A DNA stretch of 7,056 nt, taken from positions 1 to 7,056 of the forward strand of contig SKYG01000222.1 in assembly GCA_007128045.1 (NCBI GenBank), given 5' to 3'. Position 1 is the first letter of the stretch. Each line of letters opens with the position of its first letter. This DNA comes from Bacteroidales bacterium. Its GTDB lineage: Bacteria; Bacteroidota; Bacteroidia; Bacteroidales; UBA7960. The translations under genes were made by a program, and so were the position numbers. This document shows positions 1-7,056 of this stretch, in pieces. Below the pieces are notes generated by a model that made no database searches, was not told where the DNA came from, and saw only the letters and a list, made by a program, of their open reading frames with translations.

Positions 1-1
1 C

Positions 2-139
2 GTTATTGATGTTTTCATGATAGCAAAGGGTTTTCTACATCATACCATTGTTTCCGGAACATATTACAATAACAGAATTGACAGTTATATATACATTTTA
101 CCAGTATTTATCTACTTTTGCCTGTTTGTTTTTGATTGA
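2..139 (+). other. possible 3' end of an upstream reading frame (doubtful)
   Basis: One forward frame is open from the window edge to a TGA at 137-139, giving about 45 residues that end in a run rich in Ile, Tyr, Phe and Leu (YIYILPVFIYFCLFVFD). The stop overlaps the first ATG of the PAS gene as TGATG, an arrangement often seen between translationally coupled genes. Against it, 46 codons without a stop can arise by chance in such AT-rich DNA, no known motif is visible, and a promoter-like box lies inside the stretch. It may be the end of a membrane protein gene or plain intergenic DNA; I favour intergenic. Confidence 0.2.
113..120 (+). promoter_or_regulatory. candidate Bacteroidota -7 promoter box (TAnnTTTG)
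   Basis: TACTTTTG matches the TAnnTTTG box used by the Bacteroidota primary sigma factor. Transcription would start near 125-128, leaving a leader of only about 12 bases before the ATG at 139. There is no good TTTG-type -33 element about 20 bases upstream. A TTGACA at 78-83 has no convincing -10 partner at 16-18 bases. This is a plausible but weak promoter for the four-gene operon. Confidence 0.3.
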
Positions 140-1527
140 TGGCCTATGCCAACGAAAAGCTAAAAACCAAAGTCATGTATTTAAAAAAAGAGCTTTATGA
201 ATTAATCAAAACCGATGAAAGTATTTTTGATTTTATTCAAAACAGTTCTTTGGACGGTTTATGGTATTGGGACTTGGAAAATCCTGAAAACGAATGGATG
301 AATGCAAAATTCTGGACGGTGTTAGGCTATAATCCCGATGACATGCCACATCTATCCGCAGCATGGCAAGGTATTATACATCAGGATGATTTGAAAGTCG
401 CTAAAGAAAATTTTACCAAACACTGCAAAGACCCAAATCATCCTTACGACCAAATCGTCAGATACACACATAAAAACGGCTCAACTGTATGGATACGTTG
501 TCGTGGTCTTGCAATACGTGATGAAGATGGCAAACCAATCAGAATGTTGGGGGCACATCAGGATGTTACTGAATTAAAAAAAAGTGAACACGCGCTTTTA
601 AAAGCAAATGAAAAGGTTCATGAAAGTGAAGAAAAATATCGTGCCTTTTACGATAACGCACCGTTATCATATCAATCGTTGGATGAGAATGGGTGCTTTA
701 TTGACATTAACCCAATGTGGTTAAAAACGCTTGGCTACCAAAGAAGCGAAGTAATTGGTAAATGGTTCGGCGATTTTTTACACCCTGATTATGTTGGGCA
801 TTTTAGAAAGAATTTTCCTGATTTTAAAATACGAGGCTACGTTTCACATGTTCAATTTAAACTAAGAAGAAAGGATGATTCATTTATTCATGTTGCTTAT
901 GAAGGATGCATTGGCTATACTCCTGATGGAAAATTCAAACAAACATATTGTGTTTTTAAGGAAATTACGGAACTCAAGCAGGCAGAAGAGGTACTTAAAA
1001 GCCGCGAGAATCTGCTCAATAAAATATTCGATATCCTGCCGATTGGCTTGTGGTTTGCTGATGCGAACGGCAGGCTGATCCGGGGCAATCCCGCCGGGGT
1101 GAAAATATGGGGAGCTGAGCCAACCGTATCCATAGAGGATTATGGCGTATTTAAAGCACGCCATCATCCATCGGGCAAAGAAATCGAACCTGACAACTGG
1201 GCTTTGGCACATACTATTCGTAAGGGAGTCACTATTGGAGATGAACAGTTGGAAATAGACGCCTTTGATGGTCAAAAGAAAATCATTCTCAACTACACTG
1301 CACCCGTTCTCGATGAACAGGGAAACATCCAGGGCGCTATTGTGGTCAATCAAGACATCACCGCGCGAAAAAAGGCAGAAGATGCTCTCAAGGCAAAGAT
1401 GGATGAATTAGAACGCTTTCACAAACTTATGGTTGGACGCGAAATCACCATGGTCGAATTAAAAAAAGAGGTAAACGACCTGCTGAATCAATTAGGTAAG
1501 CATAGAAAATACAAGATCGTTGAGTAG
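139..1527 (+). CDS. triple-PAS sensory protein without an output domain
   Basis: This is a 462-residue soluble protein with no signal peptide or membrane segment. After a short helical N-terminus it has three PAS units. PAS1 (about 28-150) has the W...IHQDD and NGSTVWIR features of the PAS_3 type and ends in GAHQDVTE. PAS2 (about 165-280) ends in KEITELK. PAS3 (about 290-410) ends in VNQDITARKKAE. The tail (about 411-462) is a charged helix with MVGREITMVELKKEV, which closes many PAS proteins and often precedes kinase domains. No kinase, cyclase or other effector follows, so the protein probably senses a cytosolic ligand or redox state and acts by protein contact. A TTG at 136 could also start it, but ATG 139 is preferred; no Shine-Dalgarno is visible. 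The first two PAS domains are much more AT-rich than PAS3. The CheR gene follows after 25 bases, suggesting a shared pathway. The ligand cannot be told from sequence. Confidence 0.9.
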   Translation: MAYANEKLKTKVMYLKKELYELIKTDESIFDFIQNSSLDGLWYWDLENPENEWMNAKFWTVLGYNPDDMPHLSAAWQGIIHQDDLKVAKENFTKHCKDPNHPYDQIVRYTHKNGSTVWIRCRGLAIRDEDGKPIRMLGAHQDVTELKKSEHALLKANEKVHESEEKYRAFYDNAPLSYQSLDENGCFIDINPMWLKTLGYQRSEVIGKWFGDFLHPDYVGHFRKNFPDFKIRGYVSHVQFKLRRKDDSFIHVAYEGCIGYTPDGKFKQTYCVFKEITELKQAEEVLKSRENLLNKIFDILPIGLWFADANGRLIRGNPAGVKIWGAEPTVSIEDYGVFKARHHPSGKEIEPDNWALAHTIRKGVTIGDEQLEIDAFDGQKKIILNYTAPVLDEQGNIQGAIVVNQDITARKKAEDALKAKMDELERFHKLMVGREITMVELKKEVNDLLNQLGKHRKYKIVE

Positions 1528-1552
1528 AAAAGAGGTTTTAACGGGGAAAAAC

Positions 1553-2377
1553 ATGAACGGAATGATCCGAAACATAACAGAAATATTCATGAATAAATAT
1601 GGAATGGATATTTCAATGTTTGATGAGTCGTTCCTCAATAAGACCATCTTGCAGCGAATTGGAACAACACAATGCCTTGATATAGCAGACTATAGCCGTT
1701 TTGTGGGAGAAGATAGTAAGGAGGCTGGATTGGTTCTGGACTTACTTCGGGTGAGCTATAGTGTGTTTTTCCGCAATCCATTGACATTCTCTGTATTAGA
1801 AAGCATCGTTTTGCCGGAGATAATATTTCGCAAGAGAGAAAACAAGAGAAAAGAGATACGGATTTGGTCTGCAGCATGTGCCGGTGGCCACGAACCATAT
1901 AGCATGGCCATGATACTGGAAAACCTCAAAGGGCAAAACGATCAATTCTCTTACCGCATATTTGGAACAGACATGGATGAAGTACAGATAACTAAAGCCC
2001 ACAAAGGCGAATACAGCAAAGAATCTGTGGGTAATATCAGAAAAAATCAACTGGATCAATGGTTTACTAGGTCAGGTAGCTCCTATGTGGTTATTCCCAA
2101 GCTGAAGAAACATTGTGAATTTTACGTCTTCAACCTTCTAAGCACACACAGCAGTCCGCCGGAAAGCATTTATGGTGATTTTGACCTCGTGCTATGCACA
2201 AATATTTTATTCTATTACAAGCCAGCGTATCGAACGATAATAATGGATAAAATAAGGGATTCTCTTGCTGAAGATGGATTGGTTATTACCGGTGAAGCCG
2301 AGCGAGACATATTAAAGGCTGGCAATTTTAAAGAGGCCTTCCCCCAATCGGCCATATTCAGGAAAAATAAAGGATAG
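1553..2377 (+). CDS. cheR: CheR-type SAM-dependent glutamate methyltransferase
   Basis: This is a 274-residue cytosolic protein. CheR enzymes transfer a methyl group from S-adenosylmethionine to glutamate side chains of chemoreceptors. The N-terminal helical domain (about 1-70) runs into VFFRNPLTF (FFR at 72-74), the family's FFR segment. The SAM-binding fold shows WSAACAGGHEPYSMA (105-119), the acidic residue after strand 2 in GTDMDE (Asp140), a short beta insert around 170-200 ending near FYVFNLL, and CTNILFYY (215-222) in place of the usual CRNVLIYF. Length matches classical CheR, with no TPR or fused CheB. GHEP for GEEP and CTN for CRN are departures, but the main SAM-site residues remain. 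ATG 1553 is chosen because homology starts after it and GGGG lies six bases upstream; an in-frame TTG at 1520 would overlap the PAS gene. The gene sits between a PAS protein and a membrane kinase, with no CheB, CheA or CheW nearby, so its substrate is probably not a standard chemotaxis receptor. Confidence 0.9.
   Translation: MNGMIRNITEIFMNKYGMDISMFDESFLNKTILQRIGTTQCLDIADYSRFVGEDSKEAGLVLDLLRVSYSVFFRNPLTFSVLESIVLPEIIFRKRENKRKEIRIWSAACAGGHEPYSMAMILENLKGQNDQFSYRIFGTDMDEVQITKAHKGEYSKESVGNIRKNQLDQWFTRSGSSYVVIPKLKKHCEFYVFNLLSTHSSPPESIYGDFDLVLCTNILFYYKPAYRTIIMDKIRDSLAEDGLVITGEAERDILKAGNFKEAFPQSAIFRKNKG
2369..2374 (+). promoter_or_regulatory. ribosome binding site of the membrane hybrid kinase
   Basis: AAAGGA lies seven bases before the ATG at 2382 and overlaps the last codons of the CheR gene. 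It is the clearest Shine-Dalgarno-like site in the window and fixes the start of the kinase. Its position inside the CheR reading frame also supports coupled translation of the two genes. Confidence 0.55.
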
Positions 2378-2381
2378 ATAT

Positions 2382-4955
2382 ATGCAAATAAAAGACTTAA
2401 AAATCGGAACGCAGCTTTCCACAGGATTCTCAATTTTGCTGCTGCTCGTCATTGTGCTGGGGATAATATCCCATCAGCAAACAAACAAAATACATAAACA
2501 AATAGAGCTGATTTACAATCATCCATTAAAAGTCAGAAGCGCTGTTGGCGAGATTATGGCAAGTTCCAATCAACTGCACTGGGCCATGGAAACAGCATTG
2601 TCTTTTGATGATTACGAATCGATGAAACCATTTGTGAAAATAATGGAAGAAAATGATTCGAAGATTCAGCATAACCTGGATGTCTTGAATGAAGTTTTTC
2701 TTGGGCCACGCGAACTTATTGATAAATTCAGAATTGTTATAACGGAGTGTAAAAAAAATCGCGATCTGGTGTTTCACCTTATCCAGTCAGGAAACTGGCA
2801 GCAAGTTGAAGAAGTTAATATACACAAAGGCACGGTGTTGGGCAGTGAACATATGAATGAGATATATGGTATGATTGAAGAAATCAGCCAGTTTGCCTTC
2901 CAAAAAGCTGATGAATTGCAGGATCATTCCCACAGGCTGAATAATAATCTTGACATGCAGTTATTAGTAGTAATCCTTTCTATGATAATAATTGCTATGT
3001 TTATTAATTATCTGTTAATGCGAAATATCCGTTCTCCTCTTTCTGAGCTGACCGACACAACATGTCGATTCTATCAGGGCGATATGTCGGCCCGAAGCAA
3101 TTATAAATCAAAAAGCGAGATTGGTATTTTATCCGAATCGTTTAACAATTTGGCTGAAAATATTCAGGTAAATACTGATATTAACGAAAAATCAGCAATA
3201 CTCACTGGAAAAATGCTTAGTGAAGATGATGCCAAAAAGTTCTTCCAAAGCACCCTGCAAATGTTGATGAATCATACCGGGTCACAAATGGCTGCGGCCT
3301 ATCTTCTAAGCGACGATAAAAAGCACTACGAACATTTCGAATCCATCGGCATCGATGATGATGCCAAAAAATTATTTTCGGCTTCGGGGCACGAAGGGGA
3401 ATTTGGCGCTGCAGTTACCACGCAAAAAATACAGCATCTTAAGAATATTCCCGAAACAACCCGTTTCCTGTATAATACGGTAAAAGGCAAATTTATTCCA
3501 AACGAAATAATAACCATTCCCATCCTTTCAAGAGACAATGTCATTGCCATCATATCATTGGCAAATGTTGGAGTTTTTGACCAGATATCCATTCAGCTGA
3601 TCGAAAAAATCTACATTACCTATAGTACACGCATCGAAGGAATTCTGGCATACCGCCGAATCAAAGAAATATTAACGACATTAGAGGAACAGAACCGCGA
3701 GCTGGAATCACAGCAATGGGAATTAACAGCCCAATCAACTGAGCTGGCTGAACAAAACCGCGAGTTGGAAGTTCAGAAAAATCAATTAAGTGAAGCCAAT
3801 AAACTTAAAACAAGTTTTCTGTCTAATATGAGCCACGAGCTGCGCACACCGCTAAATTCCATTATTGCCCTTTCGGGTGTGCTTAGCCGGAGACTCACCA
3901 AACAAATTCCCGACGAAGAACACAGTTACCTGGAAGTGATTGAACGAAACGGCAAAAGCTTGTTGTCATTGATAAATGATGTTCTGGATATTTCAAAAAT
4001 CGAATCCGGAAAGGAGGACATTGATGCTACGCAGTTTGAACTTTGCCCTGCTATCGACGAGGTGGTAACCATGATACAGCCACAAGCCACGGAAAAAAAT
4101 CTTTATCTTAACAATGCTATTTGCGACTGCAATATTCACATCGTCACCGATCCCACCAAGTTCAGACATATACTACAAAACCTTATAGGCAATGCAGTTA
4201 AGTTTACAGAGAAAGGAGGTGTCAGTATTTCGGTAAAAGAACGCGACGATATGGTTGCCATTGTAGTTGCTGATACCGGCATCGGTATCAACGCAGAACA
4301 CCTTCCCCATATTTTCAATGAATTCCGGCAAGCTGATACCGGGGTGTCGCGCCGGTTTGGAGGGACAGGTCTCGGATTGACCATTGCAAAAGAATATGCA
4401 AACCTACTGGGCGGTACTATTACGGTGAGGAGTATTCCGGGAGAAGGTTCTGAGTTCACACTTTCACTTCCCCTGATTTACGATAAGAATAACCGGATAA
4501 CCGAAAATCATTCATATTATAGCAACACAACTGAAAAGAAACGTAATCCCAGAATGAGCACCATGCCGGGCGACACTAAAACGGTCATGCTTATAGAAGA
4601 CAGTGAACCTGCAGTGGTTCAGATAAAAGATTTTTTGGAGGAGAACGGCTACAAAGTAGTGGTTGGAAGAGACGGTGGTGAGGCTTTGGAATTGTTCAAT
4701 ACGGTAATTCCTGATGCGATCATTCTGGATTTAATGATGCCAGGCATTGATGGCTTTCAAGTACTTCAGTCAATACGTAACACAGAAATCACTGCTAATA
4801 TACCCGTTTTGATACTCACTGCCAAATATATCACGAAAGAAGACCTTCAGTTTTTGAAGCGGAATAATGTATATCAGCTTATCCAAAAGGGGGATATCAA
4901 ACGCCATGAACTGGTTAAAGTGGTAGGCGAAATGCTTTTTGGCACAACCAAATAA
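2382..4955 (+). CDS. membrane hybrid histidine kinase (MCP-like sensor, HAMP, GAF, HisKA, HATPase, REC)
   Basis: This is an 857-residue inner-membrane sensor kinase. TM1 is about 12-30 and TM2 about 192-213. Between them is a roughly 160-residue all-helical periplasmic domain resembling the four-helix bundle of chemoreceptors; the N-terminus MQIKDLKIGTQLSTGF also looks like that of many receptors. A HAMP domain (about 214-266) and a GAF domain (about 275-425) follow. A heptad coiled coil (about 430-478) carries two EQNRELE units. The kinase core has the H-box SNMSHELRTPLN with phospho-acceptor His485, N-box Asn604 in NAVKF, G1 box DTGIG (631-635) and G2 box GGTGLGL (660-666). A Ser/Asn/Lys-rich linker leads to a C-terminal receiver (about 733-852) with acidic residues Glu739 and Asp740, phospho-acceptor Asp783 and a conserved Lys in IQKGD. 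All catalytic residues are present, so it should be active. It starts four bases after the CheR stop, making it the best local candidate for a CheR partner. The signal sensed is unknown. Confidence 0.93.
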   Translation: MQIKDLKIGTQLSTGFSILLLLVIVLGIISHQQTNKIHKQIELIYNHPLKVRSAVGEIMASSNQLHWAMETALSFDDYESMKPFVKIMEENDSKIQHNLDVLNEVFLGPRELIDKFRIVITECKKNRDLVFHLIQSGNWQQVEEVNIHKGTVLGSEHMNEIYGMIEEISQFAFQKADELQDHSHRLNNNLDMQLLVVILSMIIIAMFINYLLMRNIRSPLSELTDTTCRFYQGDMSARSNYKSKSEIGILSESFNNLAENIQVNTDINEKSAILTGKMLSEDDAKKFFQSTLQMLMNHTGSQMAAAYLLSDDKKHYEHFESIGIDDDAKKLFSASGHEGEFGAAVTTQKIQHLKNIPETTRFLYNTVKGKFIPNEIITIPILSRDNVIAIISLANVGVFDQISIQLIEKIYITYSTRIEGILAYRRIKEILTTLEEQNRELESQQWELTAQSTELAEQNRELEVQKNQLSEANKLKTSFLSNMSHELRTPLNSIIALSGVLSRRLTKQIPDEEHSYLEVIERNGKSLLSLINDVLDISKIESGKEDIDATQFELCPAIDEVVTMIQPQATEKNLYLNNAICDCNIHIVTDPTKFRHILQNLIGNAVKFTEKGGVSISVKERDDMVAIVVADTGIGINAEHLPHIFNEFRQADTGVSRRFGGTGLGLTIAKEYANLLGGTITVRSIPGEGSEFTLSLPLIYDKNNRITENHSYYSNTTEKKRNPRMSTMPGDTKTVMLIEDSEPAVVQIKDFLEENGYKVVVGRDGGEALELFNTVIPDAIILDLMMPGIDGFQVLQSIRNTEITANIPVLILTAKYITKEDLQFLKRNNVYQLIQKGDIKRHELVKVVGEMLFGTTK
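3687..3770 (+). repeat. 63-bp-period repeat encoding EQNRELE heptads in the kinase coiled coil
   Basis: Two 21-base copies, at 3687-3707 and 3750-3770, differ at only two positions by eye and both encode EQNRELE (residues 436-442 and 457-463). They are exactly three heptads (63 bases) apart, so the coiled-coil register is kept. The units between them (SQQWELT, AQSTELA) are also heptads. This is likely a coiled-coil signalling helix between GAF and HisKA that grew by internal duplication, not a mobile repeat. Confidence 0.75.
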
Positions 4956-4981
4956 TAAACATATATTCTTCAACACTTGAA

Positions 4982-7033
4982 ATGAAACGCTTAATGGAAA
5001 ATAAAAATATAAAAATCCTGGCCATTGACGACAACCGGGATAACCTGATCTCTATTAAAGCAATTATATCTGAAGTGCTTCCACAATCCTTCGTATATAC
5101 AGAATTATCCGGGCAACGCGGCATTGAGACGGCCAGGTACAACGACCCCGATGTCATTTTACTTGACATCGTCATGCCGGGGATGGATGGTTATCATGTA
5201 TGCAAAAAAATCAAGGCTGATGAACAACTTTCGGAAATTCCGGTAATCTTTCTTACCGCATTAAATGGAGATAAACATAGCCGCATTTTGGCGCTCGAAG
5301 CCGGTGGTGAAGCCTTTTTAGCCAAACCCGTTGACTCGACCGAACTTAAAGCGCAGATACTTGCAATGCTAAAAATAAGAGAGGCAGCTAAGTATAAAAG
5401 AGATAAAAGGTTACAACTTGAAGAACTGGTACAAAAACGAACAGAAGAACTAAAGAACGCCAATACCGCAGCGCTTAATCTACTGGAAGACCTGAATACT
5501 GAAAAAGAAAAGCTAAAGCTACTTAACCATGCCGTTGAAGCAAGTTCTGTATCGGTTATTATTACCGATGCACTGGGACATATTCATTACGTAAATCCTT
5601 ATTTTACAGAACATACTGGATATTCATCAGAAGAAGTTTTTGGAAAAAGACTACGAATGCTGAACACAGGAAAACTTTCAGTATCTGATCATGAAGAACT
5701 ATGGAGCGCCATTCTTTCCGGTAAAGAATGGGTGGGGGAATACCAAAATAGAAAGAAAAACGGGGAACTCTATTGGGAAAATGCAGTTATTTCACCGATT
5801 CTGAATAGCAAAGGTAAGGTTATCAATTTTGTAGCTATTAATGAAGACATTACGGAAAAGAAAAAGATACTTGAAGAACTTCTTGTAGCCAAAGAAAAAG
5901 CCGAAGAAAGCGATCGCCTAAAATCTGCTTTTCTGGCAAACATGAGCCATGAAATACGAACCCCGATGAATGGTATTTTGGGTTTTGCCAGTCTGCTGAA
6001 AGAACCAAAGCTGTCTGGTGAACAGCAACAAAAATACATTCAGATTATCGAAAAAAGTGGTGCCCGTATGCTTAACATTATAAACGATATTGTGAACATT
6101 TCAAAAATAGAATCAGGACTAATGGATGTTCATCTTTCAGAAATGAATTTAAACACACAGTTGCAATTTGTTTATGATGTGTTAAAACTCGATGCTGATC
6201 ATAAAAAACTCAATCTCTCCTTTAATTGCGGATTCACTGGGGAAGAGGCAATTATTCAAACAGATAGTGAGAAATTTTATGGGATTCTTTTCAATCTGGT
6301 TAAAAACGCCATAAAATATACCGATTCAGGAGCGATTGAATTTGGTTACAACATCGTTGATACGCAAGGCCATGCGTCTCTGCGGTTTTATGTCAAAGAT
6401 ACCGGGATCGGCATTCCTAAGAACAGGCAGGAAGTCATATTTGAGCGGTTTATCCAGGCCGACATTAGTGATAAAATGGCACGTCAGGGGGCAGGCCTGG
6501 GTTTGGCCATCTCCAAAGCTTATGTGGAAATGCTTGGCGGTAAAATATGGGTCGAAAGCGAAGTAGGCAAAGGCTCCACGTTTTATTTTACCCTGCCTTA
6601 CCAGGCTGAACCGGCTCCTGAAACTATATGCCAACAAGGCGATCCCTTAGAACAATGTAATGCGATCAGAAAACTAAAGATTCTGATGGTCGAAGATGAT
6701 GAAGTATCAGAAATGTTGCTGGATGAAACAGTCAAAATGTTTGGCAAGGAAATTTTAAAAGCAAGAACAGGAGTTGAAGCCGTTGAAGCATGCCGCAACA
6801 ATCCGGATATTGATTTGATATTGATGGATATTCAGATGCCCGAAATGGGAGGCTACGAAGCCACCAGGCAAATCCGGCAATTTAACAAAGAGGTTGTCAT
6901 CATTGCACAAACTGCATATGGCCTAACAGGCGACAGAGAAAAATCAATCGGGGCTGGGTGTAACGATTATATTGCTAAACCAATAACAAAAATCGGATTA
7001 CAGGCATTGATTCACAAGTATTTCCGGAAATGA
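4982..7033 (+). CDS. soluble hybrid histidine kinase (REC, PAS, HisKA, HATPase, REC)
   Basis: This is a 683-residue cytosolic protein without membrane segments. It opens with a receiver (about 9-125) with Asp16/Asp17, phospho-acceptor Asp62 in LLDIVMPGMDG and Lys115 in AKP. A charged coiled coil (about 126-182) leads to one PAS domain (about 183-293, ending NEDITEKK). The kinase core has His323 in ANMSHEIRTPMN, N-box Asn442 in NAIKY, G1 box DTGIG (473-477) and G2 box GAGLGL (503-508). A second receiver (about 564-683) has Glu571/Asp572/Asp573, phospho-acceptor Asp616 in LMDIQMPEMGG and Lys666 in AKP. Everything needed for autophosphorylation and phosphotransfer is present. The N-terminal receiver probably takes input from another kinase, and the upstream membrane kinase, 26 bases away, is the obvious candidate. 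No HPt or DNA-binding domain is attached. ATG 4982 is used; ATG 4994 is also possible since the receiver begins after it, and neither has a Shine-Dalgarno. Confidence 0.93.
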   Translation: MKRLMENKNIKILAIDDNRDNLISIKAIISEVLPQSFVYTELSGQRGIETARYNDPDVILLDIVMPGMDGYHVCKKIKADEQLSEIPVIFLTALNGDKHSRILALEAGGEAFLAKPVDSTELKAQILAMLKIREAAKYKRDKRLQLEELVQKRTEELKNANTAALNLLEDLNTEKEKLKLLNHAVEASSVSVIITDALGHIHYVNPYFTEHTGYSSEEVFGKRLRMLNTGKLSVSDHEELWSAILSGKEWVGEYQNRKKNGELYWENAVISPILNSKGKVINFVAINEDITEKKKILEELLVAKEKAEESDRLKSAFLANMSHEIRTPMNGILGFASLLKEPKLSGEQQQKYIQIIEKSGARMLNIINDIVNISKIESGLMDVHLSEMNLNTQLQFVYDVLKLDADHKKLNLSFNCGFTGEEAIIQTDSEKFYGILFNLVKNAIKYTDSGAIEFGYNIVDTQGHASLRFYVKDTGIGIPKNRQEVIFERFIQADISDKMARQGAGLGLAISKAYVEMLGGKIWVESEVGKGSTFYFTLPYQAEPAPETICQQGDPLEQCNAIRKLKILMVEDDEVSEMLLDETVKMFGKEILKARTGVEAVEACRNNPDIDLILMDIQMPEMGGYEATRQIRQFNKEVVIIAQTAYGLTGDREKSIGAGCNDYIAKPITKIGLQALIHKYFRK

Positions 7034-7056
7034 TTTAAAGCTCAGGATGCTGAACA

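Noticed and set aside
136..141. TTG at 136 as the start of the PAS gene
   Set aside because: The adjacent ATG at 139 is the stronger start codon, and choosing TTG would add a single residue with no gain in homology.
880..1353. Long antisense open frame opposite the PAS gene, and other antisense frames opposite the kinases
   Set aside because: They lie wholly inside genes with clear domain homology, carry no recognisable motifs, and look like shadow frames.
1520..1552. TTG at 1520 as the CheR start, giving an 8-base overlap with the PAS gene
   Set aside because: The extra 11 residues show no CheR similarity, and ATG 1553 is the better start codon with a purine-rich stretch just upstream.
1400..1560. 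Frameshift or decay separating the PAS protein from a lost kinase domain
   Set aside because: No HisKA or HATPase remnant appears in any frame after the PAS stop; the CheR gene begins directly and the PAS tail is a typical natural ending.
4860..4912. No proline after the conserved Lys in the membrane kinase's receiver (IQKGD rather than KP)
   Set aside because: The lysine itself is kept, and the QKGD form occurs in many receivers fused to kinases, so function is probably intact.
4956..4981. Terminator or promoter between the two kinase genes
   Set aside because: The 26-base gap has no stem-loop, T-run or TAnnTTTG box, so read-through in one operon is more likely.
6482..6505. GAGLGL instead of GTGLGL in the second kinase's G2 box
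   Set aside because: This variant is common in Bacteroidota hybrid kinases of this type and does not suggest a dead kinase.

Overview
The window looks like a stretch of a Bacteroidota chromosome (Bacteroidales/Marinilabiliales-like; inferred, not proven). Reasons: moderate to low GC by eye; weak or absent Shine-Dalgarno sequences at most starts; a TAnnTTTG box of the Bacteroidota -7 type ahead of the first gene; and a last kinase whose HisKA/HATPase sequence (AFLANMSHEIRTPMN, NAIKYTDSGAIEFGY, GAGLGLAISKAYVEMLGG) is typical of that phylum's hybrid kinases. No RNA genes, insertion sequences, CRISPR arrays or clear terminators were seen.

Layout: bases 1-138 are AT-rich and hold no confident gene, though one frame is open and ends in a TGATG overlap with the first start. 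Four genes then follow on the + strand with gaps of about 25, 4 and 26 bases, so they are probably one operon. They are: (1) 139-1527, a soluble protein of three PAS domains with a coiled-coil tail and no output domain; (2) 1553-2377, a CheR-type SAM-dependent methyltransferase; (3) 2382-4955, a membrane hybrid histidine kinase (TM, MCP-like helical periplasmic domain, TM, HAMP, GAF, coiled coil, HisKA, HATPase, REC); (4) 4982-7033, a soluble hybrid kinase (REC, coiled coil, PAS, HisKA, HATPase, REC). The last 23 bases show nothing.

Working model: this is a signalling cassette that joins a chemotaxis-type methyltransferase to two phosphorelay kinases. The window has no CheA, CheW, CheB or classical chemoreceptor. 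The most interesting idea is that CheR adjusts the membrane kinase through its MCP-like module or its heptad coiled coil, which carries a 21-residue repeat with E/Q pairs. The PAS protein would add a cytosolic cue. Phosphoryl flow could pass between the kinases through their three receiver domains. No HPt domain or DNA-binding output is encoded here, so the final output must lie elsewhere. The parts belong to known families; the coupling between them is inference.
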